From the NCBI RefSeq assembly GCF_951801035.1, contig NZ_CATOKT010000003.1: DNA of 64,000 nucleotides; one strand, written 5' to 3'. A model generated the notes under the pieces. The model worked only from the letters and a program-made list of their open reading frames with translations, was not told the DNA's origin and searched no databases. The stretch is from Adlercreutzia sp910585575 (GTDB lineage Bacteria > Actinomycetota > Coriobacteriia > Coriobacteriales > Eggerthellaceae). Positions 31,985 to 39,557 of the stretch are shown piece by piece. Positions within the stretch are counted from its first letter, which is position 1, and every line of letters begins with the position of its first letter. Position numbers and translations under genes: made by a program.

Positions 31985-33616
31985 ATGCGCGAATACCTTT
32001 ACCTGTCAGTTCTTGATGACGGGGAGCGGTTCGAATTTGTTTCTTTGGACACCTTGAGTCATCCACTTGATTTTCTCGACGAGATTGAAAATGTCAGGAA
32101 AGATCACCGGGAAGCTGTCCATATTCATGGACTGAATCATAACGAAATCTATGGATGCTTTGGCCCGAGCGGCGAAGTATCTTTGTTTGAAGATGTCGTT
32201 CTTAAGGAGGCATGCGGCCTCAGAACATCCCCTAGACCCACGATCCAGTTCGAGCGCAGCATTCTCGAAGGAGACGAGATCAAGGCAAGTTGCGTAGAGA
32301 TCCTGCGCAGTCGGGCACGGGGATCAACTGATGCGAAGATCGGAATTTGCCGCTGGCGGGACGAAGATGATCAATTTGCTCTTTTTCTCCTGATGAATGG
32401 CGAAGCGTATTCGTCTCAGGAGTGCTGTCAGCTTGCGATCGAGCAGCTGGCGAATGCGTGGTTAGAGCAAGAGGAGCCTTTCCTTCTTTGCAGGCAAGTT
32501 ATGACGAATGGTTTTATGCTTCGCGGCGTAAGGGGCAAACGTATTATCTCACCGCACTTCAATGCCCAGGCCCATAGGTGGGAGCTTTTGCTGGAAGGAG
32601 CGCGAAGGCTGAGCCTTAGCGGCGATCCTCTCTACGTAGGGGCTCAGACGGATTCAGCTATTGTCGGTTCTTGGACGGAGCCAGATGTGGAGTCCATCAT
32701 TCTGGATCCGTTGAATGGATTCGGTGTCTCCTTTGAGCCCTACGAGGTGGTAGAGGATTGGCTCAAGGCGCTACTTTATTGCTTTGCGCTTTCCTTTTAC
32801 AGGGAGGAATGGAGCGGGGCAACCCTCAAAACAGTGTATTTTGAGTTTCTGAAGCTACTGAAAGAGCGTTTCCGTTTCGAGGAAGTCTCAGGAGTAGAAT
32901 TGCCCGTTGGGGAAGACCTATATCTAAAAACGTTTAGGGAGATGGCGCGGCGTTGCGCCGACTTCCTTCGTGGAATTGAGGAATCTGAGCTCACGAGACG
33001 TTTTGCGTCCGAAACGCCCTCCAGAGTTTATCAGCTAAAGGCGTTGGCACCCTTGCTTGCGCGGCACGGGGTCCTGGATATTCGAAACTCACGAGAAAAG
33101 CCTTTCGACCGGGTTAGATTTGGGGAGCTTCTGAGTGCCTGCGACGCGGGGAATGCTGCGGAAAAGGGTCGCGCCCTCGAGGATGTTGCTGCCTGCATGC
33201 TGGAAGCGCTTCCTGCTTGGTGTTTGGCGGGTCGACGCGTTAGGGCGGATGATTGCGAGATTGATCTTTGCTATGTGAATCGTTCTCTAGATCAAAAGGC
33301 GTGGGACTTGGGTTGTATGCTGCTTGTGGAATGCAAAAATCGTGTCGAGCTGACTGGGATATCTGTGCTGAGAAACTTGTCTTTCGTGATGGATGCAAAG
33401 GGAGCAAAAGCGGGAATGGTCATTTCTGCTTCGAGGTTTAGCAAGGTCGTGCGAGACCAGGTTCGCAGGCTTGCACTTCAGGGCAAAATCATTTTCTTGG
33501 TAGACGGCGCATGTCTTGAAAGTATTGCGAAGGGAGCGCATCCAGATGTTGTCCTTAGTGAGCAATACGCTTCGCTTATGAATCGAATTGAAGATGATTT
33601 TGGCCTTTTGTGCTAA
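31985..33616 (+). CDS. Large protein with C-terminal Mrr-like PD-(D/E)xK nuclease domain, otherwise unknown
   Basis: The first 380 residues of this 543-residue protein match nothing I recognise. They are mixed alpha/beta and contain several Cys. The last 160 residues have the layout of Mrr-type restriction endonucleases: Glu399 in GRALEDVA, Asp427 in CEIDLCY, then V-Glu449-C-Lys451 in LLVECKN. A helix and a strand GMVISASRF follow. This suggests a nuclease that cuts DNA after recognition by the N-terminal part. GC content is visibly lower than in the flanking core genes. It opens the accessory segment after guaA and is followed by a convergent AbiE module. A defence role is inference. Confidence 0.72.
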   Translation: MREYLYLSVLDDGERFEFVSLDTLSHPLDFLDEIENVRKDHREAVHIHGLNHNEIYGCFGPSGEVSLFEDVVLKEACGLRTSPRPTIQFERSILEGDEIKASCVEILRSRARGSTDAKIGICRWRDEDDQFALFLLMNGEAYSSQECCQLAIEQLANAWLEQEEPFLLCRQVMTNGFMLRGVRGKRIISPHFNAQAHRWELLLEGARRLSLSGDPLYVGAQTDSAIVGSWTEPDVESIILDPLNGFGVSFEPYEVVEDWLKALLYCFALSFYREEWSGATLKTVYFEFLKLLKERFRFEEVSGVELPVGEDLYLKTFREMARRCADFLRGIEESELTRRFASETPSRVYQLKALAPLLARHGVLDIRNSREKPFDRVRFGELLSACDAGNAAEKGRALEDVAACMLEALPAWCLAGRRVRADDCEIDLCYVNRSLDQKAWDLGCMLLVECKNRVELTGISVLRNLSFVMDAKGAKAGMVISASRFSKVVRDQVRRLALQGKIIFLVDGACLESIAKGAHPDVVLSEQYASLMNRIEDDFGLLC

Positions 33617-33690
33617 TGCTGGGGCGATGTGCTCTTCGTGCCGTGTGCTGTCTGTGTTCGTTGAGGCTGAGAGGCACGCGAATATTGCGA

Positions 33691-34536
33691 TCAATGAAAT
33701 AGCATGCTCATGATGTTTTCGGCGGTTTCGCACGTGTCGGCAAATGATATGCCTGAGGCGTAGGAGTGATCTTTGACGTAGCTGTTCCATCTACGGGACA
33801 TGATGTCGCTTGCTTTGACTGAAGCAAGGATATCTTTGTAGTCCTGGACAATGCCAAGGCTCCCGCGCTTTTCGCATGTTGCAGTGAGGGCTTCGCGCAG
33901 AAGGGGGATGTTGCATTCGGTTCCTCTTATGTGCCACAGTTCGTAAATGTCGTAGTGGTCGCGGAGACGTGTGTTTGCGGTACTGCGGGTTAGCACGGTT
34001 TCTAGTTTCTCGGCGAAAATTGTTTCCAAGGGATATGCTAGGATCCTTGCGCTCCCTTCGTCGAACGCAAAGGGGTACTCGTAGGTCATCGCTTCTGGAA
34101 CTATCGCATCTCCAGTAGTAATGTCGACTTTGACTGGGATTGACATGGGCGCGTAGTTCGCTTTGAGGAAAACGCGTATTCCGGGATAATCATCGGTGTC
34201 GCGAATGTCCTCTGTTCTTGCAAATGCAAAGACGATGTCGTCGTCGACCTCTACTCGGCAGATGCCCCTAAACACCTCTTCGGCTTTCTGATGAGATAAG
34301 GTGAAATTTCTGATTGTGGTGTCGAGATCCTTTGTCGAACGACGATCGACGCCGATAAGCGAGCCGATGAGCATGCCTCCCTTCACGATTATGCTGCTCC
34401 GCCACGGGGATTTTGATATTCGGTCTATCAAACGTTCCAGCATGTAATTCTGCAGCATAAGTTGCGGTGAGACGCCGGCTTCTGCGGCACGCCTCTTGAT
34501 GATTGCCTTAAGCTGCATGGCGTTATTCGTTCTCAT
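33691..34536 (-). CDS. AbiEii-type nucleotidyltransferase toxin
   Basis: This 281-residue protein is the toxin of a type IV-like AbiE toxin-antitoxin module. AbiEii proteins are DNA polymerase beta-fold nucleotidyltransferases that act on tRNA or other RNA and arrest growth during phage infection. Seen here are VKGGMLIGS (51-59) and RRSTKDLD (65-72) with the metal-binding Asp pair, plus the family pattern LETIFAEKLETV near the middle. Its ATG overlaps the antitoxin stop codon by 4 bases (ATGA), so translation is coupled. Low GC content fits recent transfer. Confidence 0.9.
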   Translation of the reverse strand: MRTNNAMQLKAIIKRRAAEAGVSPQLMLQNYMLERLIDRISKSPWRSSIIVKGGMLIGSLIGVDRRSTKDLDTTIRNFTLSHQKAEEVFRGICRVEVDDDIVFAFARTEDIRDTDDYPGIRVFLKANYAPMSIPVKVDITTGDAIVPEAMTYEYPFAFDEGSARILAYPLETIFAEKLETVLTRSTANTRLRDHYDIYELWHIRGTECNIPLLREALTATCEKRGSLGIVQDYKDILASVKASDIMSRRWNSYVKDHSYASGISFADTCETAENIMSMLFH

Positions 34537-35120
34537 GCGAGAACCTCCACGTAAGGTGCAATCTTGTTTTGGACACCGAGTTTGTCGGCGGTGTCGAGGA
34601 GTTTAGGGATGTTGCGTTTTGCCGATAACATATAAGTGGTTATAGCGGGAACAAGTGCTTGCATATTAGGAGAGGAGGTGCCTCGCACCATGTCGCAGAG
34701 GGTTCTCTCTGCGTCGTAGCAACGTACTTCGTTTCCGTAGGGGGTTGCTACTGTTGTAACTCCGAGGGTTAGAAGGTCGGCAGCGATCGTTTTTGCGCAT
34801 ATCCCCGAGGCTACAACCCGCGATGTATTGTAGCCACGGGGAAAGGTCATGGTGATTCGCTCTGGTGTGTCGTCGGATAAGTCTAGCAGGCTTAGCGCGG
34901 TCTCATGAGAGAGCACTCCCCGCCCGAAACGCCAGTTGGCCACAAGGTACTCGTCTTCCCATGTGCCAGGGGTGCAGTAGATGCCCCTTTCGATGCGCAC
35001 GAGATCGCCCGACTGTACCGCGCGGGTAAGTGCCATAGCGGGAACTCCAGCGCTTACAACCTCAGAGGTAGCAACGAAGCCGTATCTGCGCTCGATCAAC
35101 TTGTCTAGCCTCTCGTCCAT
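34533..35120 (-). CDS. AbiEi-type antitoxin / transcriptional regulator
   Basis: This 195-residue AbiEi-family protein has an N-terminal winged-helix domain (GFVATSEVVSAGV, ALTRAVQSGDLVRIERGIYC, about 12-55). The C-terminal AbiEi domain includes RGVLSHETALSLLDLSDD (first part) and ITMTFPRGY. In characterised systems AbiEi neutralises the toxin and represses its operon by binding inverted repeats in the promoter. A 20-base inverted repeat lies just upstream here. GGAGG precedes the ATG at 35120. Confidence 0.9.
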   Translation of the reverse strand: MDERLDKLIERRYGFVATSEVVSAGVPAMALTRAVQSGDLVRIERGIYCTPGTWEDEYLVANWRFGRGVLSHETALSLLDLSDDTPERITMTFPRGYNTSRVVASGICAKTIAADLLTLGVTTVATPYGNEVRCYDAERTLCDMVRGTSSPNMQALVPAITTYMLSAKRNIPKLLDTADKLGVQNKIAPYVEVLA

Positions 35121-35132
35121 TGTCCTCCAAAT

Positions 35133-35178
35133 GTTATAATGATGCTATATAATTTGAAATATGTAGCATAATTATAAC
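35133..35178. promoter_or_regulatory. Inverted-repeat operator of the AbiE module
   Basis: Left arm GTTATAATGATGCTATATAA (35133-35152) and right arm ATATGTAGCATAATTATAAC (35159-35178) are complementary at 17 of 20 positions, with a 6-base centre. The element is AT-rich, lies 13 bases before the antitoxin start, and overlaps likely -10 sequences. It fits AbiEi autorepression. Confidence 0.8.
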
Positions 35179-35377
35179 ACCCGCGCAATCCGTTTTGACG
35201 CCAACCTCTCAGGGTGACAGGCCTGCTCTTATAGCGGCGCGGATTGATGCAGCTACTCTACTAAATCCTCCCGAGCTATGGAATAGTCGCAATAGTTTCA
35301 TCTTGCAAAGGTTTTCGAATGTCTGGGGGCGCAGTCTCGTTCAAGACTGGAGCCGATTGATGCAGTATGCTAGAAAT

Positions 35378-36190
35378 ATGAATACACATGAGTCGCGATG
35401 TGAGATGCATTTTGGGCGCGAAGCGCCCGAATGCGTTGTTGCCCTGCTGCCCGGGATAGGGGAGCGGCGGCGGTACCGTGGGGTGGTGCAGCCGTTTGCG
35501 GCGCATTCTCATGGGTATTACGTGATCGGGCTCGTGGAGAAGGGCCGGCGCTCACTTGTCTGCAATGGGGCTGCTTTCGAGCTCGTGCCGGGCGATCTGG
35601 TGGTGTTTAATCCCGGTGACGCTCATGGCTGCGAGCAAAGCGATGGGGGCGTGCTCGCCTACGATAGCATTGCGGTGGACGCAGAACTTCTTGATGGGGT
35701 TCGGCTCAGGGGTCCTAAGGTGAGCGATCCGGCGGCCGTCGAGGCCTTTCGGGAGGTGTTGAGGGCCGTTGAGGAAGGAACCGAAATTCAGACGGCTGAA
35801 GCTGTGCTGTACTTGTGCGAGCTTCTGGCTGCGGAAGAGGGCGGGGACGTGCCTCTTCCGGCTGGCCTCCACGAAGACGCAGCCCAGCGCGCGATGGCGC
35901 ACTTCTGCGGGCACCTAGCCTCTCCTGCATCTCTCAGTGCGCTGGCAGCTGAGGAAGGTCTTTCCACCTACGCTCTCATTCGCGCCTACAAGCGCCGTTT
36001 CGCCATCACGCCCATGCGACATCTGGCGTCACTTCGCGTGGAATGCGCGTGCCGCCTGCTTCGGGAGGGAGTGGAACCCGCCGCCGTGGCAGCAGAAGTC
36101 GGCTTCGCCGATCAAGCTCATTTGACCCGCGCTTTCAAGCAGCGTCTCGGCACAACCCCCGGCGCGTACCAGAGGATGACGGGCCGCTGA
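35378..36190 (+). CDS. AraC-family transcriptional regulator
   Basis: This is an activator-type regulator with an N-terminal cupin-like AraC sensor domain (PFAAHSHGYYVIGLVEKG then LVPGDLVVFNPGDAHGCE) and a C-terminal double helix-turn-helix. LSALAAEEGLSTYALIRAYK and FADQAHLTRAFKQRLGTTPGA (in parts) are the two recognition units. The start is uncertain: ATG 35360, 35378 and 35405 are all in frame and none has a strong ribosome site; I use 35378. It precedes the aldo/keto reductase gene by 156 bases and may control it. Its GC content is higher than in the AbiE genes. Confidence 0.85.
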   Translation: MNTHESRCEMHFGREAPECVVALLPGIGERRRYRGVVQPFAAHSHGYYVIGLVEKGRRSLVCNGAAFELVPGDLVVFNPGDAHGCEQSDGGVLAYDSIAVDAELLDGVRLRGPKVSDPAAVEAFREVLRAVEEGTEIQTAEAVLYLCELLAAEEGGDVPLPAGLHEDAAQRAMAHFCGHLASPASLSALAAEEGLSTYALIRAYKRRFAITPMRHLASLRVECACRLLREGVEPAAVAAEVGFADQAHLTRAFKQRLGTTPGAYQRMTGR

Positions 36191-36346
36191 GTCGCTTCGC
36201 CTAGAATGCTGGCGGCTCCCCGGGCTACATTTGCCGCGAGCCGAGGGTGCAGCTGCGACACACAGCAACCGCAGCATGCGGCGACAGCCTCGTTATAATA
36301 GGCTTATTCGTCAACTTTCAACTTGGCAAGCAGAAAAGGGGAGACC

Positions 36347-37372
36347 ATGAACGAAGTCACGCTTGGGGCAACGGGAATTACGGCGCCACAAAATGCGTTC
36401 GGGGCGCTTCCTTTGCAGCGCTGCTCCGAGGAGGAGGCGGTTGAGTTGCTGCAGCGCGCCTATGCCGGGGGCATGACCTTCTTCGACACCGCCCGAGCTT
36501 ACTCGAACAGCGAGCATCGCGTGGGGCTGGCGCTGGGCGACGTGCGCGAGAACGTGTTTATCGCCACGAAGACCATGGCGCGCTGCCCCGACGATTTCTG
36601 GCGCGACCTGGAGACCTCCCTTGAAACGCTCGGCACCAGCTACGTTGACCTGTACCAGCTGCACTGCGTCCCTCAGTGCTACCGGCCCGACGACGGCACG
36701 GGCCTTTATGAGTGCCTGGTGGAGGCGAAGCGCCAGGGGATGATCCGCCATATCGGCATTACGGCGCATCTTGTCGCGGTGGCCGAGGAGATTGCGGAGA
36801 GTGGCCTGTACGAGACGCTCCAGTTTCCCTTCTCGTACCTGGCGGTGGAGCGCGACGTGGCGCTCGTGGAAAGCTGCGCGGCTCACAACGTCGGCTTCAT
36901 TGCCATGAAGGGGCTGGCCGGCGGCCTCATCACCAGCTCACGCGCGGCCATGGCGTTCATGACCCAGTATCCCAGCGTGCTTCCCATCTGGGGCATTCAG
37001 CGCCCCGAGGAGCTGGACCAGTGGCTCTCGTACATGGACGACACACCAGCGGTGACGTCCGAGATGGAGGCGTTCTACGCCGCAGAGCGCCAGGCGCTGG
37101 CGGGGAACTTCTGCCGCGGCTGCGGGTACTGCGCGCCGTGCTCGGCGGGCATCGACATCAAGCAGTGCGCCCGCATGAGCCTCATGGTGCGCCGCGCCCC
37201 CAGCGAGACGTGGCTCTCGCCGCACTGGCAGGCCGAGATGGCCAAGATCAACGACTGCACGGAATGCGGGTCGTGCATGACCCGCTGCCCCTACCAGCTG
37301 GAGATCCCGCGTCTGCTGCGGGAGAACCTGGCGGATTACGAGGAGATACTGGCTGGGCGGGTGCGGGTGTAG
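36347..37372 (+). CDS. Aldo/keto reductase with C-terminal 4Fe-4S ferredoxin region
   Basis: This 341-residue protein starts with an aldo/keto reductase TIM barrel: TFFDTARAYSNSE with the catalytic Asp/Tyr, ATKTM with the Lys, and LDLYQLH-like YVDLYQLHC. A C-terminal ferredoxin-like part has two clusters of Cys: CRGCGYCAPCSAGI, and NDCTECGSCMTRCPYQL. Such fused proteins in anaerobes couple a carbonyl or enol reduction to iron-sulfur electron transfer, but substrates are mostly unknown. AAAAGGGGAG precedes the ATG. The AraC regulator upstream is the likely controller (inference). Confidence 0.88.
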   Translation: MNEVTLGATGITAPQNAFGALPLQRCSEEEAVELLQRAYAGGMTFFDTARAYSNSEHRVGLALGDVRENVFIATKTMARCPDDFWRDLETSLETLGTSYVDLYQLHCVPQCYRPDDGTGLYECLVEAKRQGMIRHIGITAHLVAVAEEIAESGLYETLQFPFSYLAVERDVALVESCAAHNVGFIAMKGLAGGLITSSRAAMAFMTQYPSVLPIWGIQRPEELDQWLSYMDDTPAVTSEMEAFYAAERQALAGNFCRGCGYCAPCSAGIDIKQCARMSLMVRRAPSETWLSPHWQAEMAKINDCTECGSCMTRCPYQLEIPRLLRENLADYEEILAGRVRV

Positions 37373-37424
37373 GAGGAGAAACTTCGTCTTGAAGACGGTC
37401 AGTAAGGCGGTCCCTGCCAGGCGT

Positions 37425-37461
37425 TTCGGCTAATTTTATCTCGGGAGTAAAATTAGCCGAA
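37425..37461. promoter_or_regulatory. 14-bp inverted repeat downstream of the aldo/keto reductase gene
   Basis: TTCGGCTAATTTTA (37425-37438) pairs with TAAAATTAGCCGAA (37448-37461) around TCTCGGGAG. It lies about 53 bases past the reductase stop. It may be a terminator with an internal U-rich strand, or an operator at the edge of the low-GC segment. Confidence 0.5.
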
Positions 37462-37474
37462 GAAGCGACAGCGC

Positions 37475-37530
37475 AACCTTATTTTGCACGTCTTGAAAAG
37501 TAAGGTTAGTTCGATAACTTTACTTTTCAA
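37475..37530. promoter_or_regulatory. Repeated AACCTTA(N)TTTT motifs forming alternative hairpins
   Basis: TTGAAAAGTAAGGTTA (37493-37508) pairs with TAACTTTACTTTTCAA (37515-37530) at 15 of 16 positions. The same left arm can instead pair with AACCTTATTTT (37475-37485). Three copies of one motif, in alternating orientation, thus lie within 56 bases just before the NERD gene. They may be operator sites or mutually exclusive RNA stems. Confidence 0.6.
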
Positions 37531-37623
37531 ATGCGTTGCAGATCGGTTTGGCCGGAGCAAACGGAAGCTGGGTGCGGGCAAGAAGCGGGAGGGTGCTCTC
37601 GTGAACGCAAAGGAGCGACAAAG

Positions 37624-38388
37624 TTGGGTTTTCTAAACAGGCTTCGAGGCGAAGAGCCGGGAATGTTGCGGCAGATTGCCCATCTGCTGGAGGGTAAGGG
37701 CGCCTACGGCGAATATCTTACTGACTATGCACTCGACCATGGCGACATCCCGGGGCGCTATACGACCTTCAACAACGTGTACGTTCCGACAAGGGGCCGT
37801 ACGACTGAGATCGACGTCCTCATGCTGCACGAGCGTGGCATTCTTGTTATCGAGAGCAAGAACTATTCGGGTTGGATATTCGGCTCCGTCGATCAGAAGC
37901 AGTGGACGCAGGTGTTCAAAGGCGGCGTCAAAGAGCATTTCTACAGCCCTGTGAAGCAGAACCGCTCACACATCAACGCGCTTCGCAACCATCTCGGGCT
38001 CGACGAGTCCGCTTTCGTGTCCCTCATCGTTTTCTCGGAGCGGTGCAAGCTGAAGAAAGTTCCCGATAACACGCCGGAGCTTCGCATCTTGCAGCGGCAG
38101 CATCTCGTGCGCGAGGTGAACCGGATTCTGGGGGTCAGAGAGCGCATGTTCTCCGATGGGCAGATGGATGAGCTTGAGGCGCGATTGGCCGAATTGCTCA
38201 AGACGGACGAGAAGGCAGGGAAGCATATCGAGACCGTGAAGGCTATCAAGAACGGCGAGCTCTGCCCCTGGTGCGGTGCGGAACTAGTGCGCCGCGAAAG
38301 CGAGCATGGGGTTTTCCTGGGTTGTAGCACGTTTCCGAAGTGCAGGTATACGGTAGACATCAAAGAACCAGTTGCACCTTATGAATAA
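37624..38388 (+). CDS. NERD nuclease-related protein with C-terminal topoisomerase-type zinc finger
   Basis: This is a 254-residue protein if it starts at TTG 37624, which has AAGGAG 9 bases upstream; a longer frame from 37531 lacks a ribosome site. The NERD domain (about 25-150) has GAYGEYL, TTEIDVLMLHERGILVIESKN with the Asp and E-x-K of a PD-(D/E)xK-like site, and a WTQVF segment. The C-terminus carries CPWCG and GCSTFPKCRYT, a zf-C4_Topoisom ribbon. NERD proteins are often found in mobile and defence regions and probably act on DNA or RNA. Three inverted-repeat motifs lie just upstream. Confidence 0.85.
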   Translation: MGFLNRLRGEEPGMLRQIAHLLEGKGAYGEYLTDYALDHGDIPGRYTTFNNVYVPTRGRTTEIDVLMLHERGILVIESKNYSGWIFGSVDQKQWTQVFKGGVKEHFYSPVKQNRSHINALRNHLGLDESAFVSLIVFSERCKLKKVPDNTPELRILQRQHLVREVNRILGVRERMFSDGQMDELEARLAELLKTDEKAGKHIETVKAIKNGELCPWCGAELVRRESEHGVFLGCSTFPKCRYTVDIKEPVAPYE

Positions 38389-38499
38389 AGCGTCGTCCAA
38401 TCCGTTTATATTTCGCTGGTGATCCATTAACATGTCGTGCTAATGCTGGCCTCGTTCTTCCGACGGTATTCTTGTATGGCTATATACGGATGAGGAGTT

Positions 38500-38775
38500 G
38501 TGGAAAATGAAGCTAGAAGCTCAAATTCATCGGGACTTCTCCCTCTCTTGGAGAAGGATCTGATAGATATAGCAGATTATATTGAGCTATGCGACGACAA
38601 CTTCGATGTTTATGGTCCACGGCTGGCTCGATTCATTCTTTCTGTAGGCGTGGAGCTCGATGCTGCGCTGAGGGTTCTCTTGAACGCTAGGCGTAACGTA
38701 GACGGCGCAGCTGCTCCTAAGGAGCATAATATGGGTGCCTATAAAAGGATTCTTAGCGAGATAGCAAGGGAATAA
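38500..38775 (+). CDS. Small protein of unknown function, possibly a remnant
   Basis: This 91-residue frame starts at GTG 38500, with GAGGAG very close upstream (3-base spacing, suboptimal). The protein is acidic and helical (LLEKDLIDIADYIELCDD, LARFILSVGVELDAALRVLL). That pattern recalls the first helices of HEPN or abortive-infection proteins, which are usually much longer. No family was recognised. It sits in a decayed low-GC stretch between the NERD gene and the restriction-modification operon, so it may be a leftover 5' end. Confidence 0.4.
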   Translation: MENEARSSNSSGLLPLLEKDLIDIADYIELCDDNFDVYGPRLARFILSVGVELDAALRVLLNARRNVDGAAAPKEHNMGAYKRILSEIARE

Positions 38776-39557
38776 TTTGAGAGTACGTGCGTAAGGTTCC
38801 GCACACTGGCCTGGTTGTTTAGCACCTTGGCAAGGCACGCTAGGTGATCTAGGCTGCAGTATCTCGTGATGGCGCGCTAATACAACTGTTAAGCACAAAC
38901 GCATTGAATGCTGCAAAGAAGCAAATCTAGGCACGGCGTTGAGACTCTTTAGCGGTCTTTTCTCGTGAACGCTTACCTAGGCGAGTCCTCTATTTGTGAC
39001 CATGTCGGTTTTACTACGATCGCGGATTGGGGTTATCATGTGCATTTCAGCGATTATGATGAAATCCTTCAGCAAAGGTCGACGATTGCTCTCGCTCCGT
39101 TTGCCTCTAGTGCTATGGGGAATATGTGACCAATGCGTCTGCGGCTCTCTGCCATTGATAGTCGCCGTTCGCTTTGGTCGGGAGTACTCTCTGTGGTTAT
39201 ACGCGATATGCAACTTTATGGTGCGTTGTAGGTCTGAAGAGGCTGTCGGTGTCTTCGAAGTTTTGTGTACGTTCTGGCAGGTAGGACAGAACCGCTCGTC
39301 AGGCACCGTCACGATTGTACGACAAGAGTAGGTTCCTCGCCGTGGAACTCCGCGGGCCCTGCTCGTGACTTATGGTGCATTGATGCTAGCGAATAATGGC
39401 AACTCGAATTTGACATTCGACCGAAAACAGCTTCAGTGGCGACAAGCTAGGGTGGATCCGATTTCGATACGTACTCTAGCCGCTTGAGAAAATCGCTTCT
39501 AATATTTGCATGAGCAGATTCGCGATCGCTAAGTTTCCTGTTGGCTACGTGGGGGAA
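38776..39557. other. 782-base stretch with no convincing gene
   Basis: Overlapping frames of about 110 codons exist on both strands near 38977-39331. Neither has a ribosome site or a recognisable domain, and each looks like the other's shadow. No tRNA, long inverted repeat or insertion-sequence end was found. It is probably decayed island DNA and the end of the restriction-modification operon's downstream region. Confidence 0.55.

Noticed and set aside
38977..39331. Opposing frames of about 110 codons in the decayed island stretch
   Set aside because: Neither has a ribosome site or family signature, and they overlap each other fully.
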